Below the pieces are notes generated by a model. That model did no database searches. It was not told where the DNA came from and worked only from the letters and a program-made list of their open reading frames with translations. From positions 124,001 to 188,000 of the forward strand of contig JAJFJV010000019.1 of NCBI GenBank assembly GCA_021773635.1: a stretch of 64,000 bases of DNA, in the 5' to 3' direction. Source of the stretch: Gammaproteobacteria bacterium. Its GTDB lineage: Bacteria; Pseudomonadota; Gammaproteobacteria; HK1. Positions 1 through 8,300 of this stretch are shown here, piece by piece. Each line of letters begins with the position of its first letter. The stretch's first letter is position 1. The position numbers and the translations under genes were made by a program.

Positions 1-369
1 AATCGCACCGGTGTACGGGTAGTGTGCTCGGACTGCCACGTACCGAAGGAATGGACCCCCAAGCTGATACGCAAGGTCAAGGCCACCAATGAATTGTTTC
101 ACTGGGCTTTAGGCACTATCGACACCAAGGAAAAGTTTGAGGCCAAGCGGTTGGAGTTGGCGGAAAACGTGTGGAGAAGCATGAAGGCCAATGACTCCCA
201 CGAATGCCGCAACTGCCACTCCTTCGAGGCCATGGACTTTGAACGCCAGCAACGCCGCCCGCGCAAGAAACACCCGGTGGCCAAACGCGAGGGCAAAACC
301 TGCATCGATTGTCACAAGGGTATCGCCCACTCGCTGCCCGAGGGCTACGAAGCGGAAGACGAGGACTGA
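1..369 (+). CDS. napC: NapC/NirT-family tetraheme cytochrome c, C-terminal part
   Basis: The open frame runs in from the left edge and ends at TGA 367-369, so only the C-terminal ~122 residues are present. Three CxxCH haem sites are visible (CSDCH, CRNCH, CIDCH), followed by the GIAHSLPEG tail typical of NapC/NirT. The family is a membrane-anchored quinol dehydrogenase that passes electrons to periplasmic reductases, classically NapAB nitrate reductase. The N-terminal anchor and the first haem site lie outside the window. napF at 6108-6644 supports a Nap assignment, but NirT or another NapC homologue cannot be excluded from this part alone. Confidence 0.88.
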   Translation, partial: NRTGVRVVCSDCHVPKEWTPKLIRKVKATNELFHWALGTIDTKEKFEAKRLELAENVWRSMKANDSHECRNCHSFEAMDFERQQRRPRKKHPVAKREGKTCIDCHKGIAHSLPEGYEAEDED

Positions 370-403
370 ACCTCACTCCGATTTTAACGGACTGCCTGCA
401 GGC

Positions 404-592
404 TCAAAGCAGATACAGGGCCAGCAGTAGCGCGACCAGCGCTATTCCCTGAAAAACCACACGGGAAATCATGAACTGCTCGCTGTGCTGGCGATCATAT
501 TCACCGCCACGAGCCATGGAAACAATGCCGGTACCCAGGGCCACCACCGTGGCTACCAGGGCAAGTAGAACGACACTCGTCAGTGCATCCAT
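404..592 (-). CDS. HIG1-like twin-transmembrane small protein
   Basis: A 62-residue protein made almost entirely of two hydrophobic segments (about residues 4-25 and 42-62). They are joined by a short polar loop containing MARGGEYDRQHSEQ. This layout matches the small bacterial HIG1-domain (hypoxia-induced) or 'twin transmembrane' proteins, often found near respiratory genes. It is convergent with the napC end, with 34 bases between the stop codons. The function in bacteria is not established; a link to respiratory complexes is inferred from the eukaryotic HIG1 family and from the Nap context. Confidence 0.7.
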   Translation of the reverse strand: MDALTSVVLLALVATVVALGTGIVSMARGGEYDRQHSEQFMISRVVFQGIALVALLLALYLL

Positions 593-748
593 TGCAGCCT
601 CCTTCGGCGCGAATAACGCCGTATCACGATGCTCTGTTCACAAGCATAGTTGAGGAAAGCACGATGAACAGCCCGGGGAGAAGATGGCCTTGCGCCATCT
701 GGCCTTGGGTACTGCAACACCACCCGGGTGGGACAGCAAGACGCGGTG

Positions 749-3700
749 TTAGTCGACTAGCAACTTTTCCACTTCCGCAGCACTTACCGGCCGGCTATAA
801 AGATAACCCTGCGCCTCTTCACAGCCCGCCTGCTGGAGAAATTCCGCCTGCTCTACGGTCTCCACGCCCTCCGCGATGACCGATAGCGACAAGTTTTTTC
901 CCAGCGCAATAACTGCCTTAGAGATGGCCATATCGTTGGCATCTTTCGGGATATCACGTACAAAAGACTGGTCTATCTTGAGCTTGTGGATGGGTAACTG
1001 CTTGAGGTAACTCAGCGAGGAATAGCCGGTGCCAAAGTCATCAATGGCCAGCGTAACGCCCATTTCGCGCAACTCCGAAAGCTCAACCACGGCCTGCTCG
1101 GCCCCCTGCATGATGAAGTTTTCAGTCACCTCCAGTTCCAGCCTGCTGGCCGCCAGACCCGAACGTGCCAACGCCTCCTTTACCTCACCCACCATCCCTC
1201 CACGCTGCAGCTGCTTGCCCGACAGATTGACCGCAATACGTCCAAAATCCAGCCCCTGCTCCAACCACCGGCTGCCCTGGGCACACGCAGTATTCAACAC
1301 CCACTCGCCCAGGCTATGAATGAGCCCGCATTCCTCCGCTATCGGGATAAACCAGGCGGGTGAAATGGTTCCCAAGGTCGGGTGTTGCCAGCGAACGAGG
1401 GCCTCGACGCCAACAATGCGGCCGCCGGGAAATTCCACCTGGGGCTGGTAAAGAAGATACAGTTCATCCCTCGCTACGGCCTGCCACAGGTCATTCTCCA
1501 TGGCGACCCGTTCGAGCGTGTTGCTGGTAAGTTCGGCAGTATAGAACTCATAGGTATTGCGCCCGGATTCCTTGGCGCGATACATCGCGGCATCGGCATT
1601 GCGCACCAGACTCGCTGAATCACGGCCATCATCAGGATAAATGCTGATTCCCACGCTCACGCTGATGTGAACCGGCTGCGCCTCCAGCGTGACGGGTTTC
1701 CTGAGGGTGTCCATGAGCTTCTCCGCCATCACCGCGACACTATGCGGACCCGGAAGGTTCTCCAGCAACACCACAAATTCATCCCCGCCGAGACGCGCCA
1801 CGGTATCTTCCCGACGAAGGCGTTTTTTTAGCCGACCCGAAATCTGGCACAACAGCTCATCGCCCATCGAGTGGCCCAGGCTGTCATTAATATTCTTGAA
1901 GCGATCCAGGTCGAGAAATAGCACTGCCAGCTTGCTGTCGTGACGCTCGGCATGCCTGACGGCATGCGCCAGCCGCGCATTGAAAAGCAGGCGATTCGGT
2001 AAATCAGTCAGTGCATCGTAGTGCGCCAGATGCTCCAGTTTTTCCTGGGTCTGCTTGATCGCACTGATGTCAGAAAACACTGCCACGTAATGGCTCAACC
2101 TGCCCTGCTCATCCGACACGCCGCTGATGGTGCCCCATTCCGGAACCAACTCACCACTCCTGCGCCGGTTCCATATCTCACCGCGCCAGTACCCGGCCTC
2201 TTTCAGGGTATGCCACATGTCACGATAAAAGCTTTCATCGTGGCGTCCGGATTTCCATATCCGCGGGTTCTTGCCCAGTACCTCTTCCCTGGAGTAACCC
2301 ATAATCTCACTAAAGGCCCGATTCACATCTACGATAGTGCCATCGGGATCGGTGATGACCACGCCCTCGGCGGTACTCTCAAATACCGTGGCCGCGAGGC
2401 GCTGCCGCTGCTCTATCTGCCGGGTGAGACTGAGATCATGCAGGTTCATAGCGATACCGGTGACTGCCCCGCCTTCATCCCGCACCAACCTGAGTGAAAG
2501 TTCGAGGGGCCGACCCAAGGGATTATTGGGGTCATCCGGCTCCATAATGAATACGCCCTCACGCAGGGCTTTTTGTGCCACACATACGGGACATGGAGTC
2601 TCCTCACCCTCAGGATGAACCAGCTCTTCGACGGGACGACCCACACTGTGCTCCCGGTCCAGGCCAACCATGCGATAAAAGGCACTGTTTCCCCGCACCA
2701 GACGCCGCTCCTTGTCTAACAGATAGATAACGTCATCAAACTGCTCCATAGCGCGAAGCCATTCGGCCTCGGAACACTGCAGTTGCATCATTGTCTGCTC
2801 GCGCTCCATGGCTATGGCGGTAATCCGGGTCATACTCTCTATGAGATGGACTTCTCCGCTATCGGGTTCGCCCGGCGCTGCCCGATAAAGCGAAAACGTC
2901 CCCAAAACATTTCCATCCGTAGCGATGATGGGCTCAGCCCAGCAGGCACGGAAACCAAGCTCCAAGCCCATATGCCGGAAATTGACCCATAGCAGATCGC
3001 TGCTTATATCCGCGCTAACCACCCGCTCCTTGCGATAAATCGCCGCACCACACGAACCGCCGTTCAGCCCCGCCTCCACCTTGCCATCGACGATGGAAAA
3101 GTAACTGTCTGGCATGCTGGGTGCCGAAACAACGCGCAGTAGCCCATCCTCACACCGCAAAATGACACAGCGCATCTCCGGATACTGATGTTCGGAAAAC
3201 TTGATGATGGCTTCACAGATTCGCGAAAGCGGGGTTTCGCCCTTGGATATGAGTTCGAGAATCTTGCGTTCCCCGGCCTGTATCGCCTCCAGGCGCTTGC
3301 GGTCAGTGATGTCCTCAACCACAGCGATATTGCTATCGGATTTCTCTCCCGATTTATCTGTACCCGTAACCGTCAGCCTTACCCAGACAGTGTGGCCATC
3401 CTTGTGGATATAGCGCTTCTCCATCGTGAACTCGGAAATAGTGCCTGCCGCCAACCGCGCCAGCTGCTCCTGACCCGCCTGCAGATCATCCGGATGAGTG
3501 ATTGCTGTGTAAACGGAGCCAATGAGCTCCTCCTGCGTATAGCCAACGATATCGCTATAACGTTGGTTAGCCCGCAGGAAACAACCACTGGCAGTCTCCA
3601 GTACGCGCACCCCCACCCCGGCCTGTTCGAAGATGGTGCGAAAGCGGTTTTCACTCTCCTGCAGGGCGCCCTGGACGCGCTCGCGCTCCATGGCGATGGC

Positions 3701-4540
3701 CGTGAGATGGGCCATGGTTTCGATAAAGCGGATTTCATCATCGTCGGGTTCACAGGGCTCGGCGTGATAGAGCGCAAAGGTACCGAGTACTTGACCCGCG
3801 GTATCCAGCACAGGTTGCGACCAGCAGGCACGGAAACCGTATTTCGGGCCGAGATCAGAAATATCAGCCCACAACGGGTCCGTGGTGACGTCTGCAACGA
3901 TGACGCGCTGCTTGCGAAAGGCGGCGGTTCCACAGGAACCCACGCGGGGACCTATCTGCAGACCGTCTATCAGTGCATTGTAGGCAACCGGCAGACTGGG
4001 TGCAGCGCCGTTGTGAAGCGTGGTTCCGTCGAGCCGGCATATGGCGCAACGCATGGTGGGATACTGAGCCTCGGCAAAGTGCGTAATGGCATCCAGCACC
4101 CGCTCCAGGGGCACATTGCCACGGGAAACCTGTTCAAGAATGGCATGCTCTCCCGCCTGCAGGACCTCGATATGCTTGCGGTCGTCAACATCGCGAACAA
4201 TTACAATCAGATCTTCGCTATCCTCAATGCTCGCCACCCGGGCCTCAAAATAGCGCAGGTTACTTCCTACATTCAGGGCGTATTCAAACTTGACCAGTTG
4301 GCAATCATCCCCAAGTTCCGCGATCTTTCCGATAAACAGGGCGCCAATCTCTGCCGGCAATACCTCCTGTATGCAGCGGCCCATAAACTCTTCCGGCGGG
4401 ACGTAGAGATCGGCACTGTGCCGCGCCCGGTAATCCAGAATCGTGCCATCCCTGGCTAAACGGAAATACAGATCCGGCAGGGCCTGAAAGACGGCTTCCA
4501 GTTCGGAATTGGCAGGTTGTCCAGTTTGTTCTGCGGTCAT
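749..4540 (-). CDS. PAS/GAF multi-sensor GGDEF-EAL cyclic-di-GMP protein
   Basis: A ~1263-residue cytoplasmic protein with no membrane segment. Order: PAS (~15-125), GAF (~135-285), PAS (~300-415), GAF (~425-585), PAS (~590-700), PAS (~715-835), GGDEF (~850-1010), EAL (~1020-1255). The cyclase domain keeps an intact GGDEF with an RxxD inhibitory site (RRED) five residues upstream. The phosphodiesterase domain has EALVRW and DDFGTGYSS, so both activities are plausible. The two PAS-GAF blocks resemble each other (GSCG and FRACW in both GAFs), indicating internal duplication. The ATG at 4540 is preferred because GGGAACAG precedes it closely; a GTG at 4552 is the alternative. The ligand is unknown. 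Confidence 0.93.
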   Translation of the reverse strand: MTAEQTGQPANSELEAVFQALPDLYFRLARDGTILDYRARHSADLYVPPEEFMGRCIQEVLPAEIGALFIGKIAELGDDCQLVKFEYALNVGSNLRYFEARVASIEDSEDLIVIVRDVDDRKHIEVLQAGEHAILEQVSRGNVPLERVLDAITHFAEAQYPTMRCAICRLDGTTLHNGAAPSLPVAYNALIDGLQIGPRVGSCGTAAFRKQRVIVADVTTDPLWADISDLGPKYGFRACWSQPVLDTAGQVLGTFALYHAEPCEPDDDEIRFIETMAHLTAIAMERERVQGALQESENRFRTIFEQAGVGVRVLETASGCFLRANQRYSDIVGYTQEELIGSVYTAITHPDDLQAGQEQLARLAAGTISEFTMEKRYIHKDGHTVWVRLTVTGTDKSGEKSDSNIAVVEDITDRKRLEAIQAGERKILELISKGETPLSRICEAIIKFSEHQYPEMRCVILRCEDGLLRVVSAPSMPDSYFSIVDGKVEAGLNGGSCGAAIYRKERVVSADISSDLLWVNFRHMGLELGFRACWAEPIIATDGNVLGTFSLYRAAPGEPDSGEVHLIESMTRITAIAMEREQTMMQLQCSEAEWLRAMEQFDDVIYLLDKERRLVRGNSAFYRMVGLDREHSVGRPVEELVHPEGEETPCPVCVAQKALREGVFIMEPDDPNNPLGRPLELSLRLVRDEGGAVTGIAMNLHDLSLTRQIEQRQRLAATVFESTAEGVVITDPDGTIVDVNRAFSEIMGYSREEVLGKNPRIWKSGRHDESFYRDMWHTLKEAGYWRGEIWNRRRSGELVPEWGTISGVSDEQGRLSHYVAVFSDISAIKQTQEKLEHLAHYDALTDLPNRLLFNARLAHAVRHAERHDSKLAVLFLDLDRFKNINDSLGHSMGDELLCQISGRLKKRLRREDTVARLGGDEFVVLLENLPGPHSVAVMAEKLMDTLRKPVTLEAQPVHISVSVGISIYPDDGRDSASLVRNADAAMYRAKESGRNTYEFYTAELTSNTLERVAMENDLWQAVARDELYLLYQPQVEFPGGRIVGVEALVRWQHPTLGTISPAWFIPIAEECGLIHSLGEWVLNTACAQGSRWLEQGLDFGRIAVNLSGKQLQRGGMVGEVKEALARSGLAASRLELEVTENFIMQGAEQAVVELSELREMGVTLAIDDFGTGYSSLSYLKQLPIHKLKIDQSFVRDIPKDANDMAISKAVIALGKNLSLSVIAEGVETVEQAEFLQQAGCEEAQGYLYSRPVSAAEVEKLLVD

Positions 4541-4740
4541 CTGTTCCCACACACAATAAAGCAGGGGTCGCTACAAGGTGATAGCGACCGGAAACAGGGA
4601 TAGTTGAGGGACATACTGCCCCGGGGAGAGGACATCATTTTCCGAAAGAACAGGAAAACGACAGGCAAATACCTTATCGGGTCTGGCTGCCCGATTTCCC
4701 CCACGCTTTACGCAGGGGCCTGATCGCCAACAGCAATGAC

Positions 4741-6033
4741 TTAGCCGTGGGCCCGGCTGGGAACGGACCTTGCGTCGTTGTCTTCGGGTGGGCGGCTCAG
4801 TTCATGCTCAGTGCTGAACTGGTAATCCTTGAACACATGCTCCGCGCTCAGCAGCCGGTAGCTGCCATCGGTCAGCTGCGTGGTAGTGTCCTTGAGGCGA
4901 TAGACATAGTGGCCGCAGGTCCACACCCGGAAGCGTTTAAAACCGGAACACAGGCAGGTCTTGTCCATGACCTTGAACTTCTTCTTGCCGGCCTTGTTTG
5001 CCGCCTCCAGCGCCTCGTTATAGGCCTCGATGTAGGAGCAATGCCCCTTCCGGTCCAGCAGATAGCCAAAGGCCTCACAATTGGGGCGGGTATCGGCACC
5101 GATGGCCGGGCTCTGGCGCAGCATGCGCATGGGATAGCCGGTGGGAGAGATTTGGTTGACGATGACATCCTCCTCCTTGGCGCGGAAATAGGCCTGCTTG
5201 ACCTTCGGTGGTAAGCCACACTCCTCGGTGATGGTAAAACGGGTCGCCACTTGCACGCCGCCACAGCCCTGTTCCATGAAGCTCACCGCATCGGAACCGG
5301 TAAACACGCCGCCGGCGGGGATCACCGGGATGTCCAGTCCTTCCTTCTTCAGGAAGGCAATCACCTCGGTGACGATTTTATGCAGCTCGTATTCCTTCCA
5401 GTCCATGCCAAAACCGAGATGGCCTCCGGCAAGTGGCCCCTCCACCACGACATAGTCAGGCAAACGGCGGGTGCGGCGGGATTTCATCAGGAATAGTCGC
5501 AGTGCACGCACTGAGGAGACGATGGTGCCGAGCATGACATCGCGAAAACGCGGGTGGTCTTCAATCAGGGAGAAGGTGCCCAGATGCAGACCGGCACTTA
5601 AAGTGATGCCATCGATCCCGGCGTCCATGGCACCCACGAGGCGCGTCTTCAGGGTGCCACCGGGATTGTTCATGGTGAGCTTTTCCATGGCATTGAGGAA
5701 AATCGCACCCTCGCCACGTTTTGCCTCCATGGCGGAGGTCACGTGCAGCCGGGTCGCCTCGGCCAGCTCGCCCAGATCAAAGTGGATATTGCTCTTGTCC
5801 GAGTTGTAGATGTTGTCCTGATATTTCTTCAGCTTGGTTTTGGAAAAGCGTGTCTTCTGTATGCGATCCACCACCGTGGGCGCCATGGCATCGGAAATAT
5901 GGCCAATACCACCCAATCGTGCCGCCTCCAGCGCCAGCGCCTGGGAGGAAATATCCACCCCCATACCGCCGATGATGATAGGCACATAGGCCTGCCCACC
6001 GAGTTCGAGGCGAAAATCATCCAGTTTTTTCAT
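4741..6033 (-). CDS. Nitronate monooxygenase (2-nitropropane dioxygenase) family flavoprotein
   Basis: A 430-residue TIM-barrel flavoenzyme of the NMO / 2-nitropropane-dioxygenase family. Visible features are the N-terminal IIIGGMGVDIS stretch, the central VVEGPLAGGHLGFG segment that contacts FMN in this family, and IPAGGVFTG followed by GGVQVATRF at the phosphate-binding end of the barrel. Family members oxidise nitronates or act as related FMN reductases; the real substrate here is unknown. It is longer than the usual ~320-360 residues. The C-terminal ~80 residues form a cysteine-containing extension (GHC, TCLCSG, WTCGHY) of unknown role. It lies downstream of napF on the same strand, 74 bases away, so the two may be co-transcribed. 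Confidence 0.85.
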   Translation of the reverse strand: MKKLDDFRLELGGQAYVPIIIGGMGVDISSQALALEAARLGGIGHISDAMAPTVVDRIQKTRFSKTKLKKYQDNIYNSDKSNIHFDLGELAEATRLHVTSAMEAKRGEGAIFLNAMEKLTMNNPGGTLKTRLVGAMDAGIDGITLSAGLHLGTFSLIEDHPRFRDVMLGTIVSSVRALRLFLMKSRRTRRLPDYVVVEGPLAGGHLGFGMDWKEYELHKIVTEVIAFLKKEGLDIPVIPAGGVFTGSDAVSFMEQGCGGVQVATRFTITEECGLPPKVKQAYFRAKEEDVIVNQISPTGYPMRMLRQSPAIGADTRPNCEAFGYLLDRKGHCSYIEAYNEALEAANKAGKKKFKVMDKTCLCSGFKRFRVWTCGHYVYRLKDTTTQLTDGSYRLLSAEHVFKDYQFSTEHELSRPPEDNDARSVPSRAHG

Positions 6034-6107
6034 TATCTAATTCCGCTCTGGCCACCAGCGCACTGCCAGCAACTTTGTCTGCCGCTGATTCTAAAGGGCC
6101 GAGCACT

Positions 6108-6644
6108 TTATTTCATCACCAACCGTACTGCCTTGGGCTCCACAATACAGGCCTCACGGCACAATCCGCAGCCAAGACAGCTAGCTGCGTCTATCTCCGG
6201 CCGCGTACTGTTGAAATGCAAAGCATCTACCGGGCAACTATCGGCACAGGCACCACACTCAGGCCCACTGTAGGGAAGACACGTTTCGGTATTGATCGTC
6301 ACCTGGGAGAGCTTCGCCGGGGCTTGTTCCGGATCTTCGGGCAAGGCCAGTACATCCGCCTCACAGGCCGCAACACAAGGCCAGTCGGCGCATAAATGGC
6401 AACCATGATTGAGCAGATTGAGGGCCGGGGTTCCCGCCACCGCCTCACCCAGCTCCCCGGACAAGCTGAATATCACCCCATGGGGGCAAGCCGTCACGCA
6501 ATCCCCGCAGCGGCTGCAATCGCGCTGGAAATCAGCCTCAGCCACCGCATAGGGTGGCCGTATCCAGCTAATGCCCGGCCCATCGCCGCTAATCTTTCGC
6601 GCCGCCTGGCCCAGGCCACCACGCAAAAACGCACGCCGGTCCAT
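6108..6644 (-). CDS. napF: Ferredoxin-type protein NapF
   Basis: A 178-residue polyferredoxin with four cysteine clusters: CSRCGDCVTACP, CHLCADWPCVAAC, CLPYSGPECGACADSCP and CLGCGLCREAC. The N-terminus MDRRAFLRGGLGQ and the early IRPPYA segment resemble NapF, a cytoplasmic accessory protein implicated in loading or maturing the Fe-S cluster of NapA before export. NapF normally has three to four clusters in about 165 residues, so the length fits. The NapC-like fragment at 1-369 is on the other strand and more than 5.7 kb away, so the nap genes are not one compact operon here. The NMO-like gene follows on the same strand. Confidence 0.9.
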   Translation of the reverse strand: MDRRAFLRGGLGQAARKISGDGPGISWIRPPYAVAEADFQRDCSRCGDCVTACPHGVIFSLSGELGEAVAGTPALNLLNHGCHLCADWPCVAACEADVLALPEDPEQAPAKLSQVTINTETCLPYSGPECGACADSCPVDALHFNSTRPEIDAASCLGCGLCREACIVEPKAVRLVMK

Positions 6645-6710
6645 CTATCGAGGCCTGTTTAGATCACGCTGATTCATCGGAGGCATCATATCCCGCAACC
6701 TGCACACATA

Positions 6711-6745
6711 AAAAAATCCCGGGAGTCCGCGGACCCCCGGGATTT
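6711..6745 (-). terminator. Rho-independent terminator of the first barrel gene
   Basis: Read on the minus strand, arms 6736-6745 and 6714-6723 (AAATCCCGGG with its complement) extend inward through GGTCC/GGACT to a near-perfect stem of about 14 base pairs. The stem is followed by a run of T (6711-6716). It lies 22 bases past the stop of the barrel gene at 6767. Confidence 0.92.
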
Positions 6746-6766
6746 CAGGATACCCCACTCCCGCCG

Positions 6767-8212
6767 CTAAAACTCGGCGCGAATCAGAAACTGTATCGTA
6801 TCCTCACTGTAGTTCTCCCGACCCAGCACGGTGCTGTATTCAAGGCTGCCGGATATACCATTGTTCGCAAAGTAGCGCACACCGAAGCCGGCCAGCACAT
6901 CGCTACGATCAGACTTCGGTGCCGCGACGCCCGGGGCAAAGGCTACCTTGGTGCGTGTGAAGTCGTATTGAAAGGTGCCCCGGGCATAGGGCTCGAAGGC
7001 CTCCCACGCATAGGCCGCTTCACCACCAATGCGCCACTGCCCTACCTTGAAGTTACTGCTGGCAATCGCCGTGCCATTACTCTCGCTGAAGGCATCCTGC
7101 GCATCCTTGGCCCACAAACCACCCACCTGACCGGTTAAATTCCAGTTTCCATAAGTGCGGTTGGTGGTGTAGTTACCGCTGAAGAAATAGCGCTCTGAGT
7201 CCACTGAACTGGAAACACGCGCCCCCACGGGTAACCCTCCTACCAACGCCAGACGGAACTGGTCGGTATCCACGGAGGAATAGCCAAAGGAGAGATCCAG
7301 ACTGCTGTGCTCGCCCACCCTTAGCGCCAGATAAGGCACCACGGTATAGCCATCCACATCCTGTTGGCCACCATTGAAAAAGGTATCCACCTCCTGGGTT
7401 TCATAACCCAGGGCAAGCCCCATAATCAGCCCCTCGCGAGGACTGAAGTCGCCGCCAACGATAAAATTGTAACGGGTGGAGTCAAAGGCTGTAGTAGAGA
7501 AGTCGTCCTCGGATTCAGTACGGGAAAAGCTGCCCCAAAAGCCATAGGGAACGGCAAAATCCTCGCCCGCCGCCATGCCGGTCTGGAACATCATGCCGTT
7601 GGGAACCGAGCTCACACCCACGCCATTGGCGGATTGTGGCCGGAAGACATTATTGATGCGTACTCCCACCAGCGTCGCAAATGCACGCGCCACAGGTGCC
7701 GCCGCCTGCCTTTTGGTCACTATCGTACCCGGTGCAGCGGCGGAGACCACCGAAACAGGCACACGATTGGCCACCACACTACCGCCAAAACTCGAGCACG
7801 CCCCGGGACCGGGATTATCGGCACCCGAATAGCTGAAGCTCAACGTATTGCCGCTCAGCGTGCCGCCAAAAGTGCCAGAGCCACCATTGAAGGTCCCGTC
7901 GGGAGGCTCGACAAAGGTGCCACTCACATTACCTGCAAGGTCAACCGTACCCGAAAGAGTCGCGGGAGTACCGCCACTATTATCACCCGCGAAGCCCGAA
8001 AAATTTGCTCCTGACTGGCTATTGATAACAACGACTATCGGATCTACGCCACTGGAAGTTGGAGGAAGCGGAGCGGTACAACCTGTCTCGGAAAATGTGT
8101 CCTGCCCCGCATAAATACCCCGTACGTTGGGAAAGGAAACTTGGGCACTGGTCATGGAACTGGTCAACAAACCGATGGCCAGCAGTAACCAGTCAAGTTT
8201 TATAGTCCGCAT
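6767..8212 (-). CDS. Autotransporter-type outer-membrane beta-barrel protein (paralogue 1)
   Basis: A 481-residue protein with signal peptide (MRTIKLDWLLLAIGLL...SAQ). A ~150-residue N-terminal beta-rich region is low in charge and rich in Gly, Ser and Thr (SGTVDLAGNVSGTF, GTLSGNTLSFSYSG). A short linker leads to a ~270-residue autotransporter-like barrel ending in IRAEF, with the terminal aromatic expected for BAM insertion. Barrel markers shared with its four neighbours are WGSFSRTES, DFSPREGL, MGLALGYE and GFGVRYFA. The exposed part is much shorter than in classical autotransporters. The ligand or role is unknown. A strong terminator follows. Confidence 0.85.
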   Translation of the reverse strand: MRTIKLDWLLLAIGLLTSSMTSAQVSFPNVRGIYAGQDTFSETGCTAPLPPTSSGVDPIVVVINSQSGANFSGFAGDNSGGTPATLSGTVDLAGNVSGTFVEPPDGTFNGGSGTFGGTLSGNTLSFSYSGADNPGPGACSSFGGSVVANRVPVSVVSAAAPGTIVTKRQAAAPVARAFATLVGVRINNVFRPQSANGVGVSSVPNGMMFQTGMAAGEDFAVPYGFWGSFSRTESEDDFSTTAFDSTRYNFIVGGDFSPREGLIMGLALGYETQEVDTFFNGGQQDVDGYTVVPYLALRVGEHSSLDLSFGYSSVDTDQFRLALVGGLPVGARVSSSVDSERYFFSGNYTTNRTYGNWNLTGQVGGLWAKDAQDAFSESNGTAIASSNFKVGQWRIGGEAAYAWEAFEPYARGTFQYDFTRTKVAFAPGVAAPKSDRSDVLAGFGVRYFANNGISGSLEYSTVLGRENYSEDTIQFLIRAEF

Positions 8213-8245
8213 GCTTTTCCCTTTCTTATTGTGCTAATCCATAAG

Positions 8246-8279
8246 AAAAAGCCCGGAGGAACGAAGAACCCCGGGGCTT
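8246..8279 (-). terminator. Rho-independent terminator of the second barrel gene
   Basis: On the minus strand AAGCCC(C)GGGG pairs with the CCTCCGGGCTT arm around a TTCG-containing loop, then runs into TTTTT (8246-8250). It sits 21 bases downstream of the stop of the barrel gene at 8301 and upstream of paralogue 1, so the two genes have largely separate transcripts. Confidence 0.85.
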
Positions 8280-8300
8280 CAAGATATGTACTTTCCCGTG

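Noticed and set aside
682-700. AGATGGC/GCCATCT hairpin as terminator of the cyclic-di-GMP gene
   Set aside because: Seven-bp stem but no T run on the relevant strand; too weak to call.
3188-4459. 423-residue open frame on the plus strand
   Set aside because: Antisense to the PAS/GAF part of the cyclic-di-GMP gene; no domain, no ribosome site, and the opposite frame has clear protein families.
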